Source: Chrysochromulina tobinii (lineage: Eukaryota > Haptophyta > Prymnesiales > Chrysochromulinaceae). From it: a stretch of 40,349 bases of DNA. A model generated the notes under the pieces. That model made no database searches. It had not been told where the DNA came from and was given only the letters and a program-made list of their open reading frames with translations. Positions within the stretch are counted from its first letter, which is position 1; each line of letters starts with the position of its first letter. This document shows, in pieces, positions 1-10,364 of the stretch. The translations under genes and the position numbers were made by a program. The stretch is taken from NCBI GenBank assembly GCA_001275005.1, contig JWZX01003215.1:1-40349 (forward strand). The letters are read 5' to 3'.

Positions 1-393
1 AAGCGCGGCGGCGGCCCCCTTCGCCGCCGCCTTGTTGCACGCCGCCTCGCCTCAACGGCTCCCTCCACGGCAGCCTCCTCCGAGGAGTCGCCCTTCCTCT
101 TCGGCTATCGTTACACCCACTTTTGGTACACGATGCAGCCGCGGCCGCCGTACCGCCTTCTCGCCACCTCGGGCGAGTTCTGTATCGGCGCTCAGCACGA
201 CGCTAATGACTGTGAGAGTGTCCAATTCGTGTCGGGGATCGCGCCGTCCTGGGCGCCAGCCCCGCAGGCCTCCACCGAGCTGCTGCTCTCGTATGGGATC
301 AACGACTGCGAGGCCAAGGTGGCGCGCATCCCGATCGCGCAGGTGTGGGGCATGCTGCGCCCGCTCGACGGCGAGGTGGGCGTGTGCGAGTGA
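1..393 (+). CDS. C-terminal fragment, possible glycan-active protein
   Basis: An open frame runs in from the left edge and stops at 391-393, so only the last 130 residues are visible. The readable part contains the blocks PYRLLATSGEFCI, VQFVSGIAP and ELLLSYGINDCEAKVARIP, followed by VWGMLRPL near the end. The 'LLLSYGINDCEA' block resembles the closing strand of five-bladed propeller domains found in glycoside phosphorylases and in protist or giant-virus glycosyltransferase-like proteins. That resemblance is from memory of the family and is not tested. The first 35 or so residues are arginine, serine and alanine rich and could be linker or misread intron. No intron is visible inside the fragment. 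The next gene starts about 150 bases downstream on the same strand. Confidence 0.6.
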   Translation, partial: KRGGGPLRRRLVARRLASTAPSTAASSEESPFLFGYRYTHFWYTMQPRPPYRLLATSGEFCIGAQHDANDCESVQFVSGIAPSWAPAPQASTELLLSYGINDCEAKVARIPIAQVWGMLRPLDGEVGVCE

Positions 394-542
394 TTCCGTG
401 ATACAATGTAGTTGTTCGTCGCAGGAATGATGGGAGCGTTTGGTTTTAATTCACAAAGCCGTCATTAGCCGCTCAGTACGACGCGAAATCCCTAACTTTT
501 TACGCGCGTTCTGTGCGGAGCGCCCACCGACGCCAGCAATAC

Positions 543-3114
543 ATGGCGAGCGCCGACCTTAGACGCCTTGAGATTGGCAACGTGGTCATTGAGCTGCCAC
601 CATCGGCGAAGGTCACCTACGGCGAGGGCGGTCGCGCCGAGCTGCACCTGAACGCCTTTACTGGCAGCCTGACCATCTTGCCGCCGGCGGCCTCGATGTC
701 CGTCAAGCGTGCCGCGGCGTCGATGGACTCAGAGGAGGATGCGAAACGCTCGCGGCTGGAGACGCCCGTCGACAGCCTCGAGGCGTCCGGAAATGTGGCG
801 GACGAGGTGAGCGCCACGCGCACGGTGCCCGGCCACTTTTTTCGGAACGGCGGCGGCGGCCCCTCTGATTCGTCGGACGAGGACGAAGCCGAGGCTCCGG
901 TGGCGCAGCCGCGCAACCTCTCGTGGGATGAGCTCATGGAAGAGACTACCGATGCACCACCCGCCGCCGCCGGACTGTCGACGGCTGCGGCCGCGCCGGT
1001 GGCGCCGCCGCAACCGCTGCCGGCTGACGGGGGTGTGCTGCAACAACCGACTGCGGAGGCAGCAGCAGCGGGGGTACGTGCTGCGGAGGAGGAGCGCGCT
1101 GAGGCGGCGCAGCAGCACGAGCCGCCACAGGCCGCGCAGGCGCATCCGGACGGGCCGCCGCCCCTCGGCCCCACCGCCGCCGCAGTCGCAGCCGCGCTGC
1201 TCGCCACACCGCCTTCGCCGGAGCATTGGGACGCCGCCAGCCCGACGGGCGCTGTGTTGAGCTCCGACCTGCCTAATATGGACAAAGGCGCTGTGTTGAG
1301 CGGCGAGGTGGCGGCGGAGCCCCTCTCCGGCCGTGCGGGTGCGCCGTCGGTGGAGGAGGGCTCGTCGGCGTCGGCGCTGGCGGATGGCATGAGTGTGCCC
1401 GCGGACGCCTTCCCCTTCTCGCGCGAAGAGCCGTTGGCCGAGTGGGAATGGGTACGTGATGGCCTCGTGATGGCCGCATGATGGCCACTGATGGCCGCGT
1501 GGTGACTTCTGATGGCCTCTGATGAGCTCTGATGGCTTCACTCATCAGGTACGCGTGCACCGCGTGATGACTTCTGATGGCCTCTGATGAGCTCTGATGG
1601 CTTCACTCATCAGGTACGCGTGCACGCGAGCGGCGAGGCTCCTCGTGGGCGTTGGGGTCATGCGGCAGTGGCGAGCGGCGGGGCGATGTTCCTCATGGGC
1701 GGTGATGATCTGACCGGTGCGATTGATTGCGATTGATTGCGATTGATTGCGGGGCGATGTTTCTCATGGGCGGTGATGATCTGACTGGTGCGATTGATTG
1801 CCTCTGATGACCTGTGGAGTGCGCTTGATTACCAGCGATGACCCATGGAGTGCGATTGATTGCCCCTGATCACCTATGGAGTGCGCTTCAGCCACCTCCA
1901 CGCCACCTCACGCCACCTTGTCATCTCACGTCATCTCACGTCATCTCAGACTCGGACGATGACATCCTGCGCGATCTCTACCGGTACGACGCGCGCGCGC
2001 ACACGTGGAGTCGTTGCCGCGACGCTCCGCACGGGCGCTGCTGGCACTCGGCGACCGTCGTCGGCGGGTCCGTCTCGGGCAATTCGAATGTGATCCTCGT
2101 CTTTGGCGGTGAGACGCTCAAGCCGAACGCGCCTGTCCGGCAGCCGCTGAGCTCGATGCTCTCATATGACCCCGAGTTCGACATCTTTTACGACGCGGTC
2201 GACCGTGGTCATCGCCCGTCCGCGCGGATAGGCCACACCGCCTCCTTGCACACGGTATGCCGCTCAGGACTTCAGATGGCCTTGGAGTGCGTCTGAGTAC
2301 GTCTGCGCGCGTCTGCGCGCATCTGCTTGCGGCATCTGCTTGCGTCTGCTTGCGTCTGAGTGCGTCTGAGTGCGTCCTTCATCAGGCGAACCATGGCGCC
2401 GCGAGCACGCACGCCGAGAAGCTCCTCGTCCTCGGCGGTTACAACGGCGTGAGCAAGTACGCGGACATGGAGCTACGCGAGCTCCACATCGGCGCCGACT
2501 GGGCATGGCGACGCGTCCTCTCGGGCGCTCTTGGATCTCCGGGTACGAGATCGTACTCGGGTCCCTCGCCGCGTGCGCACCACTCAACGACGCGCCTCGC
2601 CGGCGATCGCCTCTTATGCTTCGGAGGCGCCGACGGCGAGGGCGCCTATGCCGACGTCCACATCCTCGACCTGTCCACCATGGCATGGTCACAGCCGAGC
2701 GTGCGTGGCTCACCGCCCTCTGGACGCTCCGGCCACGCCGCCGTCGCGCTGGATGGGGTGCGCGTTCTCGTGCATGGAGGCTGGGGGCGCAGCAGCAGCA
2801 GCGTCAGTGCCGGTGCCACCTCCGGGAGCAGCCGCAGCGGCAGCTCCACCCACGCACTCGCCCCCGCCCAATCCCTCGCCCTCGCCGGCTCGACCCCGGT
2901 GCTCTACAATGACGTGGCCATCCTCGATACTGAGACGTGGGAGTGGACCCGTCCGAAGCTACGTGGGATGCCGCCCGCTCCGCGCGTAGGGCACTCGCTC
3001 GTGCCTCTGCCGGCAGCCGGGCGCGAGCCAGCGTCCTTGATCCTCTTTGGCGGGCGCGCCGAGGGCGATGCCGCCCTGAATGATCTCTACGAGCTGCGAC
3101 CGGTTGGCTCATAA
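543..3114 (+). CDS. Kelch-repeat beta-propeller protein (4 exons)
   Basis: Exons are 543-1451, 1614-1716, 1950-2254 and 2386-3114, joined in phases 0, 1 and 0, giving 681 residues. Exon 1 encodes a short structured N-terminus, then a long acidic and alanine/proline/glutamine-rich low-complexity stretch. Exons 2-4 encode kelch blades: RGRWGHAAVASGGAMFLMGG, then DLYRYDARAHTWSR, then LLVLGGYNG, LLCFGGADGEGAYADVHILD, VLVHGGWG and LILFGGRAEGDAALNDLYEL. Each shows the kelch pattern of a double glycine followed by a spaced tryptophan. Kelch propellers usually bind protein partners; nothing here names the partner, and no BTB or F-box is visible. The start at 543 was chosen over the in-frame ATG at 513 because homology-like sequence begins there; this is a judgement. 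All splice sites are GT-AG and every intron is made of short tandem repeats. Confidence 0.85.
1452..1613 (+). repeat. Kelch intron 1: decamer array with duplicated acceptor
   Basis: The intron opens with GTACGTG and consists largely of imperfect copies of a TGATGGCCTC / CTCTGATGAG decamer. A 58-base segment at 1503-1560 is repeated exactly at 1568-1625, and it includes a full 3' splice site (CATCAG then GTACGCG). Using the first acceptor (exon start 1549) reaches an in-frame stop within 13 codons. The second (exon start 1614) continues the kelch frame, so the second must be the productive site. Confidence 0.85.
1717..1949 (+). repeat. Kelch intron 2: GATTGATTGC repeats and duplicated exon end
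   Basis: The 53 bases at 1678-1730, which span the end of exon 2 and the donor, recur with two mismatches at 1749-1801. Between and after them lie GATTGATTGC units. These are followed by a TGATGACC...TGGAGTGCG repeat and a CGTCATCTCA triplet just before the acceptor at 1948-1949. Reading through the first donor hits a stop almost at once, so the first donor is the one consistent with the protein. Confidence 0.75.
2255..2385 (+). repeat. Kelch intron 3: GCGTCTGAGT repeat array
   Basis: After the GTATGCC donor the intron is almost entirely copies of a ten-base unit, GCGTCTGAGT, with variants GCGTCTGCTT and GCGCATCTGC. It ends in CTTCATCAG. The unit differs from the other introns but keeps the ten-base length and a CTGA core. 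Confidence 0.75.
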
Positions 3115-4083
3115 TGGCCACTGTGCGGGTCGACGCGAGGGGGTATGGCCGTGGAGATGCTCGCCTTCTGCCACGAGTCACTTGCCTTCTTAGGAGCGCT
3201 CACTCAATGTCATGGACGCTTGCGCCTTCTGGGCCGCGAGGAGCGACGCTCACAAATGAGAGCACGGTGAACTGCGCCCACGACTCGAGATCCACTCGAG
3301 ATCCACTCGAGATCCACTCGAGATCCACTCGAATCGAGCTGGGCTTTGAATATGAGCGGGGAAACGTGGCGAGGATGGCGTGGGAGGGGCGGGAGGGGCC
3401 AGGGGCGGGAGGGGCTGGTGTGTGCTGTGCGTTCGGCAAGGTTGCGAATGTGGCGTGTGTGACCAGTGTGTGAGTCTGTGTGACCAGAGATCAGGTATCT
3501 CTACTGTGCGGCGAGTCAGACCCAATGCGACCTCGCGCTCGCCCGGCTTCCACAGTGCTGCACGAGCCATCATCGCTGCGGTGACGCAGGAGAGGAGTGA
3601 GCCTGAGCGTACACAGTGATTCATCGGAATACGGAAAGTTATGCCGACGACTTTTCTTCGACCATTGTGAATGTGAAGTCAGTTGCTTCTCGATTCGTTA
3701 CATTTTCTGGAAGATACATTCGGGACCGCGACGAAACTGTCTGACTTTCTGACAGGAACATTCAATCAGATAGATTCGGACCCTCTCACGCCCGCGTGCG
3801 AGCCCCCATTCACAATGAGATCCTGTACAAAGGCTTTGCCAGTGCCTTGGTGTCTGCCACGGCGCCTCCGATATCTCCGAGCCCAGAAGGGGTGTAGGCA
3901 GCCCGCAACACCTTAGGGGCGAGCGAACCGCCGCAGCCCCCGCGCCGCGTGCGTTAACCAGAATTGGTTTCATTACGGTACAGTACCGCGTAACGCCTTA
4001 CGCGGTGCCGCGTGATCCTCGCTCACGAGGCCATTGCCTGCGCCCAGTGGGAGGCAAGGAGGGGCTGCTCTGCATCGGGGCTG
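3115..4083. other. Intergenic region with a CTCGAG minisatellite
   Basis: I see no convincing gene here. At about 3285-3333 there are four copies of an 11-base unit, ATCCACTCGAG. At 3974-4010 lie two short inverted repeats, GGTACAGTACC and CGCGTAA/TTACGCG, which could form small hairpins just ahead of the next gene. A possible transcription start or terminator cannot be assigned. Confidence 0.5.
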
Positions 4084-7000
4084 ATGGTCGATGCTTCGAC
4101 ACGTCTTGTGCTATTCGCCGCCATCGCTAGCGGGGCGGTGGGGGCTCTTGGGGAGGGGGCACCTGACCCCTCCCACTTGATCACGTCCAAGCACATTGGG
4201 CATGCGACCGTGCTCGGCCAAAACAATCCATGGCCGCAATGGGCTCCTGTGCTGATGGCATCAAACATGACCTTTGGTGGCGTCGGGTGCCCAACGGGTG
4301 GCTGCAACGGTCGACCGGGTGCCCAACGGGGGGGGGCTGCAACAGTCGACCGCTACGAGGTTCCTTACAACACCAATGATATCTTTTGCAGCAACCTGTC
4401 CGTGCTCTCCATGGCAACGGTGCTTTCGACACCATGGTACAACCGTGGCACGGAGATGGACTCGATGCATGACATCACTACACGGTCGCTCCCAGCCTTT
4501 TACTCGCTCCCAGCCTTCAACGCGATGACCATCATTGGCGGTGGGGCGTCGGGGCGCATCGGCGGCCTACTGCGCCTGCGCGAGGGCACACCCGACGAGA
4601 TCGCACTCGAGGAGCTCTTCGATGCGTGCAAGATCGGAGACGCCGACATCAAGTACTCGTTCCCGTACGACCAGACGAACTTGAAGGAGGACCCCAGAAG
4701 CGGCGAAAAGGGCGGGGTGCCTTTGCGGTGGGTGGAGTGCTTGGATGGCGCACTCGTGCTGTTCAGGCTCGGGTTGCTCATCTTTGCAGTTTGCTCGGAG
4801 CAGGAACGGTCCGGGCCAAACAAGAGCTTCACAATGTGGGCGAGGCGCAATCGCTCCTACCGGAACAAGTGGCGCTGTGCGATTTGGGCGAGGCACAATC
4901 GCTCCTACCGGATCAAGTGGTTCAAATTGGCCTTGTTCGCATTCTTGGTCCCACGGGTTAGCGGAATGGCGACGACGACGACGACGCCACCCGATGGCCA
5001 TGGGACTGGTGCATATCAACGTGATGGGACTGGTGCGCATCAGGCAGAGTCGGGCACACATATGGCAGAGTCGGGCACGCAGATGCCTCCGCCCACTCCG
5101 TTATGCGCTGACGATGTGGACAGCGGCGCCTTCGACTCAGGCGGCGCACCCATGCCGTGCTCCTACTTCTCTGCACAGCCCTCTGCTTGCGCTTCCTATT
5201 CGATCGCGCGGGCCTCTTGCCCGGTCGCGTGCGACACGTGTTCGCCGCTCCTGCCATGGCTACTATCACACACCCGACCGCCGCCCTCGCCACCCCCTTT
5301 GAAGGCCACACCCACTTCGTCCCTGTACCCTCCGAACTCTGGTCAGGCGCGGCCACGGTCCTCGTCACTGCCGCCATCGCCTCCACTCTTATTGCTGCAA
5401 CCTTTGCCTCCACCGCCTCCACCCATTCTGGTGCCATCTTCACCGCCTCCATGGTCGCCACTGATGGCACTCGCGTGCACCGTGCTGCCCTGCACTGAGG
5501 CCAGCGACGTTCCCGGGGTGTACCGAGGTCTGCAGCTCGCGGTGCCCAGCCACCGCCGCGAGCTGCAGACCCAGGTGAGCACCAGCGCGGGCCTGCTCAG
5601 TGCACTCGCCAACACAGCCGTCGGCCGCATTGTCCTTGCCCCCGGAACCTACAACCTCACCGCCGAGCTCAGCATCACCAGGAGCGTCATCCTCGAGGCA
5701 GCGGTGGCAGGCTCAGTCATCCTGAACGCACAAGCGAGCTCCTCGAGTCAACGCCGTGTGGTGAACATCAACCCTGGCTCATTGGGTGTCGTGCAACTCA
5801 TCGGGCTCAACATCACGGGAGGCTACTTGAGCTCTGTGCGTGCTCTTATTTCCCATCGCCCCGATGGGAAAATTGCTGACGTGCTCGCCTCGACTCACGC
5901 TTGCACACTGCGGCCGACGCTCCGGTCAACTACAGGTTGTACGTGCCGCAGAGACCTTCAATGTTTCCCATCGCCCCGATGGGAAAATGCCTTGTTGACA
6001 TGTCCATTTCGATTCTCATCTTTTATGATGGGTGCTGCCTCGAACTACCAGGATGGAGTACGTGCTAGCCTGAAACTTCAAAAGTTCCCATCGCCTCGAT
6101 GGGAAATTTGCTGACGCGCTTGCCTTGACTGATGGGAAATTTGCTGACGCGCTTGCCTTGACTTCTCGCTTGGCAACTGTGGCCGACGCTCCTGTCAACT
6201 ACAGCTTGTACGTGCCACAGAGACCTCGAAATTTCCCATCGCCCCGATGGGATTTTCACATGTTTGGGGCTTTTGCCTGCAGGGCGGCGGTGTTTTCATC
6301 GGTGGAGGCACGGTGACCTTGTCATCCTGCAACATCACTGGCAATACAGCTACAGGAGTGCGTGCTCTTGCTCAAAAGTTCCCATCGCCCCGGTGGGAAT
6401 TAGATGGGAACATTGCTGACACGCACCTTGCCTCTACTCTCGCTTGTGCAGTGCTGGAACTGCGGCGTACGTGCAGCAGAGACCTAAAGTTTCCCAATGC
6501 CCCGATGGGGAAGATGCTGACACTGCTGACACGCTTCGCCTCGACTCTTGCTTGTTGTTTGCAGGGTGGCGGTGTCTTTGTCAGTTCCGGCACAGTCTCA
6601 ATCATCAACTCCCAAGTGTATTCCAATCAAGCCACCAATGTGCGTGCTCATGCTCAAGAGTTCCCATCGCCCCACTTGCCTCAACTCACGCTTGCACAAC
6701 TGCAAACAAAACGACGCTCCGGTCAACATCAGGCGGTGCGTGCCACAGAGACCTTGAAAAGTTCCTATCGCCCCCATGGGAGACTCACGTGTTGCTCGTT
6801 GTTTTGCAGGGCGGCGTCTATGTCGATTCAGGCAATTCAGGCACAGTCACGATAACGTCTTCCTCGATCTACGGAAACACAGCTAACGAAGTGCGTGCTC
6901 ATGTTCAAAAGTTCCCATCGCCCCAATAGGAAAAGTGCTGACGTGCTTGCCTCGACTCTCGCTTGCACAACTGCGGACAACGCTCTGGTCAACTGTAGTT

Positions 7001-8795
7001 GGTATGTGCCGCAGAGACCTGATATTCTCCATCGCCCCCATATGATACTCACGATTTGTGCGTTGTATTGCAGGGCGGCGGTGTCTATGTCTATACCGGC
7101 ACTGTCTCAATCGTCGACTCCCAAGTGTATTCCAATCAAGCTTCTTATGTGCGTGCTCATGCTCAAAAGTTCCCATCGCCCAAAGGGGAAACTCACGCTT
7201 GCTAGTTGTTTGCAGGGTGGTGGTGTCGCAGTCTTGGCCCAGTCTGGCTTGGGAGGCACAATGTCAATCGTGAACTCCCAGATCTACTCCAACACAGCTT
7301 CCAATGTGCGCGCTCGTGTTGCCCCGATGGGAAAATTGCTGACTTGCTTGCCTTGACTCACACTTGCACAACCGCGAACGCTTCGGTCAACTACAGGGGG
7401 TGCGTGCTGCAGAGACCTTGAAAAGTTCCCATCGCCCCGATTGGATTTTCACATGTTTTGTACTTTGTGCTAGCAGGGTGGTGGTGTCGCTGTCTTAGGA
7501 GGCACAGTGACCATCTCATCGTGCACCATCAGTGGGAACACAGCTGGCTATGTGCGCTCATGTTCAAAAGTTCCCATCGCCCTAATAAGAAGATTGAGAC
7601 TGGATGTGCTTGGATGCATGTGCCATGCTTGGAACCGTAGCGAACCACTTTTCCCTCGCGTTCCCCTCTCCTTGCCCAGGGGCCCAATGTATTTTTCGTC
7701 CCGGCAACCTCGGTCTGCTCCTGGGCAACGACCCTCACCGGCGTCTATGGCGGCGCCAGCGCCATCTCAGCTTGCGCGGCGCCGCCGGCGCCGCCCTCAC
7801 TGCCGCCGCCGCCGCCGCCGCCCGACCTCATCCTCGTTCCCACGACCATCTTTGCCAACGTCGCCGCCGCCATCACCCTCTTCGGCAACGCGCTGACCGA
7901 TGGCGCATCGTGCGCCTTCCTTCCCTCGGGCAACGACACGTGCGCGGGCGCCGCGGCCCGCCGGCTCTTTCCGACCGGGGGCGTGCTCTCGGGCCGCACA
8001 CTCCCCGTGCGCCTCGACGGCCCGATGATCTACAAGCTCTGCGCCGCGCCGGCGGGCTCGAATGCCAGCCTCGACGCTCACTTCACCTACGTGAGCTCCG
8101 TCAGGCTCTTCGTTGCTTCCACGTACGGCTCTTCGATGAGTGTCATCCAATTCTCCCTCGAGCTCGCCGGCGACGTCTCCTCATTCACCCCGAGCGTGCA
8201 AGCCGAGATCAGGAGCGCGACCGCGGCCCGGGCGGGAGTCGACTTATCGGCGGTGGAGTTGACCATATCGCCGGGTAGCGTCATCGTCGGCGTGCGCATC
8301 CTGACGCCCACGGCGACGGCGGACTCGGTGCAGTCGACGATGGCCAACGTGACGAGCAGCCCAAGCAGCGTTGCGGGCATGTTCGCGAGCGTCACCGGCG
8401 TCTCGATTGCCGTGCTTGCGGTCGTGACGTCATCTACAATTGCCAACGTCGCACCGCCTCCACCGCCGCTGTTGACCGGTGCCGTGGCAGTCGAGACGAG
8501 CGGCTCATTTGGGATCATCATCGGCGTCCTCGTCGGCGTCATCATCGCTCTTGTCCTCGCCCTGGTCGTCATGCACCGTCGTCGCCATCTCAACGTTGGC
8601 CGGCATGTACCGAATGGCCACGAGGACGAGAAGGTGGCCCTAGCTCGACACAAAGCTGAGAGTGCCGATGAGATGGTGGCTCCGGATGAGATGGCGGCCC
8701 CAGAGCCAAAACCCACAGGCGCACCCAAGGCCCCGGAGGCCCCGAAGCTCGTACTCGCAGTCGAAGAAGGATTCGAGCTCCAGAACAAGCCATAG
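4084..8795 (+). CDS. Cell-surface beta-helix protein with exon-cassette array
   Basis: Proposed exons are 4084-5835, 6283-6357, 6565-6639, 6810-6890, 7074-7148, 7216-7305, 7477-7551 and 7680-8795, all joined in phase 0, giving about 1,112 residues. The ATG at 4084 starts a signal-peptide-like stretch (LVLFAAIASGAVGA). A cysteine-rich ShKT-like module follows at about 5098-5246, then a proline-rich spacer. A right-handed beta-helix resembling chlamydial Pmp repeats comes next, seen in GTYNLTAELSITRSVILEA and in coils such as GGGVFIGGGTVTLSSCNITG. The last exon has a proline stalk, an SEA-like region repeated in protist surface proteins, a membrane segment (GIIIGVLVGVIIALVLALVV) and a cytoplasmic tail of about 70 residues. 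It is probably a type I surface protein. The exon structure before about 5090 is doubtful: other frames between 4620 and 4961 also look protein-like, an intron at about 4728-4789 is possible, and two genes may be merged. Confidence 0.7.
5836..6282 (+). repeat. Double-length intron holding an exon-less repeat unit
   Basis: This 447-base intron contains two consecutive copies of the intron sequence found once in the downstream introns. Perfect palindromes with arms TTTCCCATCG and CGATGGGAAA lie at 5849-5871 and 5964-5986, and near-perfect ones lie at 6085-6105 and 6232-6252. Between the copies, near 6030-6065, a short remnant ends in GATGGA followed by GTACGTGC. This looks like the decayed tail and donor of a lost exon. 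A 33-base segment at 6098-6130 is repeated exactly at 6131-6163. Confidence 0.75.
6283..7551 (+). repeat. Six tandem exon-plus-intron units
   Basis: Six small exons of 75, 75, 81, 75, 90 and 75 bases each encode one beta-helix coil of the form GGGV-x-V...GTV-x-I-x-x-S-x-I-x-x-NTA. Each is preceded by TTTGCAG or a close variant and followed by GTGCGTGCTC or a close variant. The intervening introns are clearly homologous, so the repeat unit is exon plus intron. All exon lengths are multiples of three and all junctions are phase 0, so skipping or including any unit keeps the frame. Confidence 0.9.
7149..7215 (+). repeat. Short 67-base intron of the array
   Basis: This intron keeps the donor GTGCGTGCTC, one palindrome half region and the acceptor, but lacks the middle section and the second palindrome seen in the 170-220 base introns. 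Deletion between the two palindrome copies would give this structure. Confidence 0.7.
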
Positions 8796-10364
8796 GTGTC
8801 CTCGATCCTGCAGATGTTCTCGAGAGCAAGAGGGTGTGCAACACGTTTAAACGACTCGGCAACGAGGGGGCGGGGGCGGGGCGCGCGTCTTAGCCCCGTT
8901 GCGACGGGGCTCGACTGGTGTTGGAGTCGTAAGCAAGGAAGGAGGGATGAGCTGGGATAGGACCGGGAGCGGGGGAGCTCAGAAATGGGAGCGATGGCGC
9001 CCATGCGGAGTGGATGATGGGGAGCGCTCTGGAGCACGAGCCGGCGGGATGGGACATGATTGTGACAGGCTGAGGGTTCGGACCGCTCGGAGCGAGCGCC
9101 TGTGTGCGAGAGGTGCTCGGTGAGCAGAACCGTAGGTTGCGGAACTGTGTGCTATGTGCATCGCCATGTGGGCGGTCCCCGATCTTCCCCCGGGGGCGCA
9201 GTGCTTTGGGCAGAGCCGGGAGTGATGCATGCGGACGCTCCTGTTGTGAGTGTGGGATTTGGGCCTCGTAGTAGGCGTGGAAGAATTGGCGTAGTTCATG
9301 AACTTGAGCAGCGAGAGTGAAGACGCGCAAGCCGCAACGCAGGGGCACGAAAAAGCAGCCGCACATATACGTACTCACGCACACATCTCCCAGGTCAACC
9401 GACATCGAACCCTCCACGCAGCGCCGCCAGCCCCAGGAGCCAGGACCGCAGGACGCATCGGTCACGACATGTCACGATCGGTGATTTCATATGCGCGTGT
9501 TAGAGCTTAGTGACCTTACACGATTGAACGCAGGACCGCGGTGATTCGACATTCGTGTGTTCGATTCACACCGCACAATTCCGGAGAATGGGAGAATCAA
9601 AGGCTGATGGGCCAGGTAGGTTGAAGATGAACCATAAGACAAAATCATGGTATGCGAAAATCAGTGATGGACTCAACGCAATCCCACGCGCCTCACATGC
9701 CTCCTTTAGCGCGGTTGAATCGCCTCCCATGTCGCCTCCTTTGAAAGACTCAAAGTTGATTTCCTCGCGGATCGCCGCCGCAAGCGCCGCAAACCCGTGC
9801 ATGTCTATCTTGTGAGGCGCGGTTATTAATGGCTCGAACGCGTTCTCTAGAAGCCCCTAAATTTGCCTATTGATAGCGCCGCCCTCGACATACAACATGG
9901 CCAACATGGCCCTTTGAAGTGCTCAGAGTACAGAGAACTTGATATCCTAGCACCTAGCGTAGGTCCTAGTGAGTTGTTTAGGTCGGGACGCAGTAGCTTA
10001 GGACAGAGGCTCAACCACAGGTAGGCTCATTTTAGGACAAGGTAGCGTAGGCGACTGCCTCTGTGAGTTTTTTGAGTGTTGAGAGACTTACAATGAGAGA
10101 CCCGTATCTAACAAGTCGAGTATGCACTGCCATCTCGTGCGCCTGTCACCTCGCTCGCTCGCTCGCTCCCCCCCAACCACAGCACACGCCCTGCTTGCCA
10201 CGTGCATTGTTCACCAGTTCACGACCCGACCCTGTTCGCGCACGCCCGCACCATCCGATCCCCTGTGCGCCTGGGCCCGCCTGGGCGCCCTCACCCCAAC
10301 GCTACGTCGTTACCAATTCAACACTCTACACTGCGCATGCACATCGCTCTTTTAGCAGCTAGGC
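8796..10364. other. Intergenic region, no confident gene
   Basis: This 1.6 kb stretch holds only short unconvincing frames. The most protein-like is on the minus strand at 9566-9802, 78 residues containing EEINFESFKGGDMGGDSTAL, which could be a stray exon or a gene remnant. Near 9950-10060 the motif TAGGAC / GTAGGT recurs. A GTGTG-TTCGATT-CACAC arm near 9553 resembles a tRNA T-arm but has no matching acceptor strand. Confidence 0.5.
9566..9802 (-). other. Possible exon fragment
   Basis: A 78-codon minus-strand frame has a balanced amino-acid composition unlike the arginine-rich shadow frames around it. I recognise no family. The matching plus-strand frame 9555-9815 is equally long, so either or neither may be coding. 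Confidence 0.2.

Noticed and set aside
3114-3624. Overlapping small frames after the kelch gene
   Set aside because: They cross an 11-base minisatellite and show no domain, no splice logic and no consistent frame.
5836-6282. CRISPR array, suggested by regularly spaced palindromic repeats
   Set aside because: The segments between palindromes are themselves homologous rather than unique spacers, and they sit in spliced introns of a coding gene.
5990-7600. Bacterial contamination, suggested by chlamydial Pmp-like repeats
   Set aside because: The coils are separated by introns with good splice sites and flanked by eukaryotic genes in continuous sequence.
9535-9595. tRNA-like T-arm GTGTG-TTCGATT-CACAC
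   Set aside because: No complementary 5' acceptor strand, D-arm or anticodon arm can be placed upstream at the right distances.
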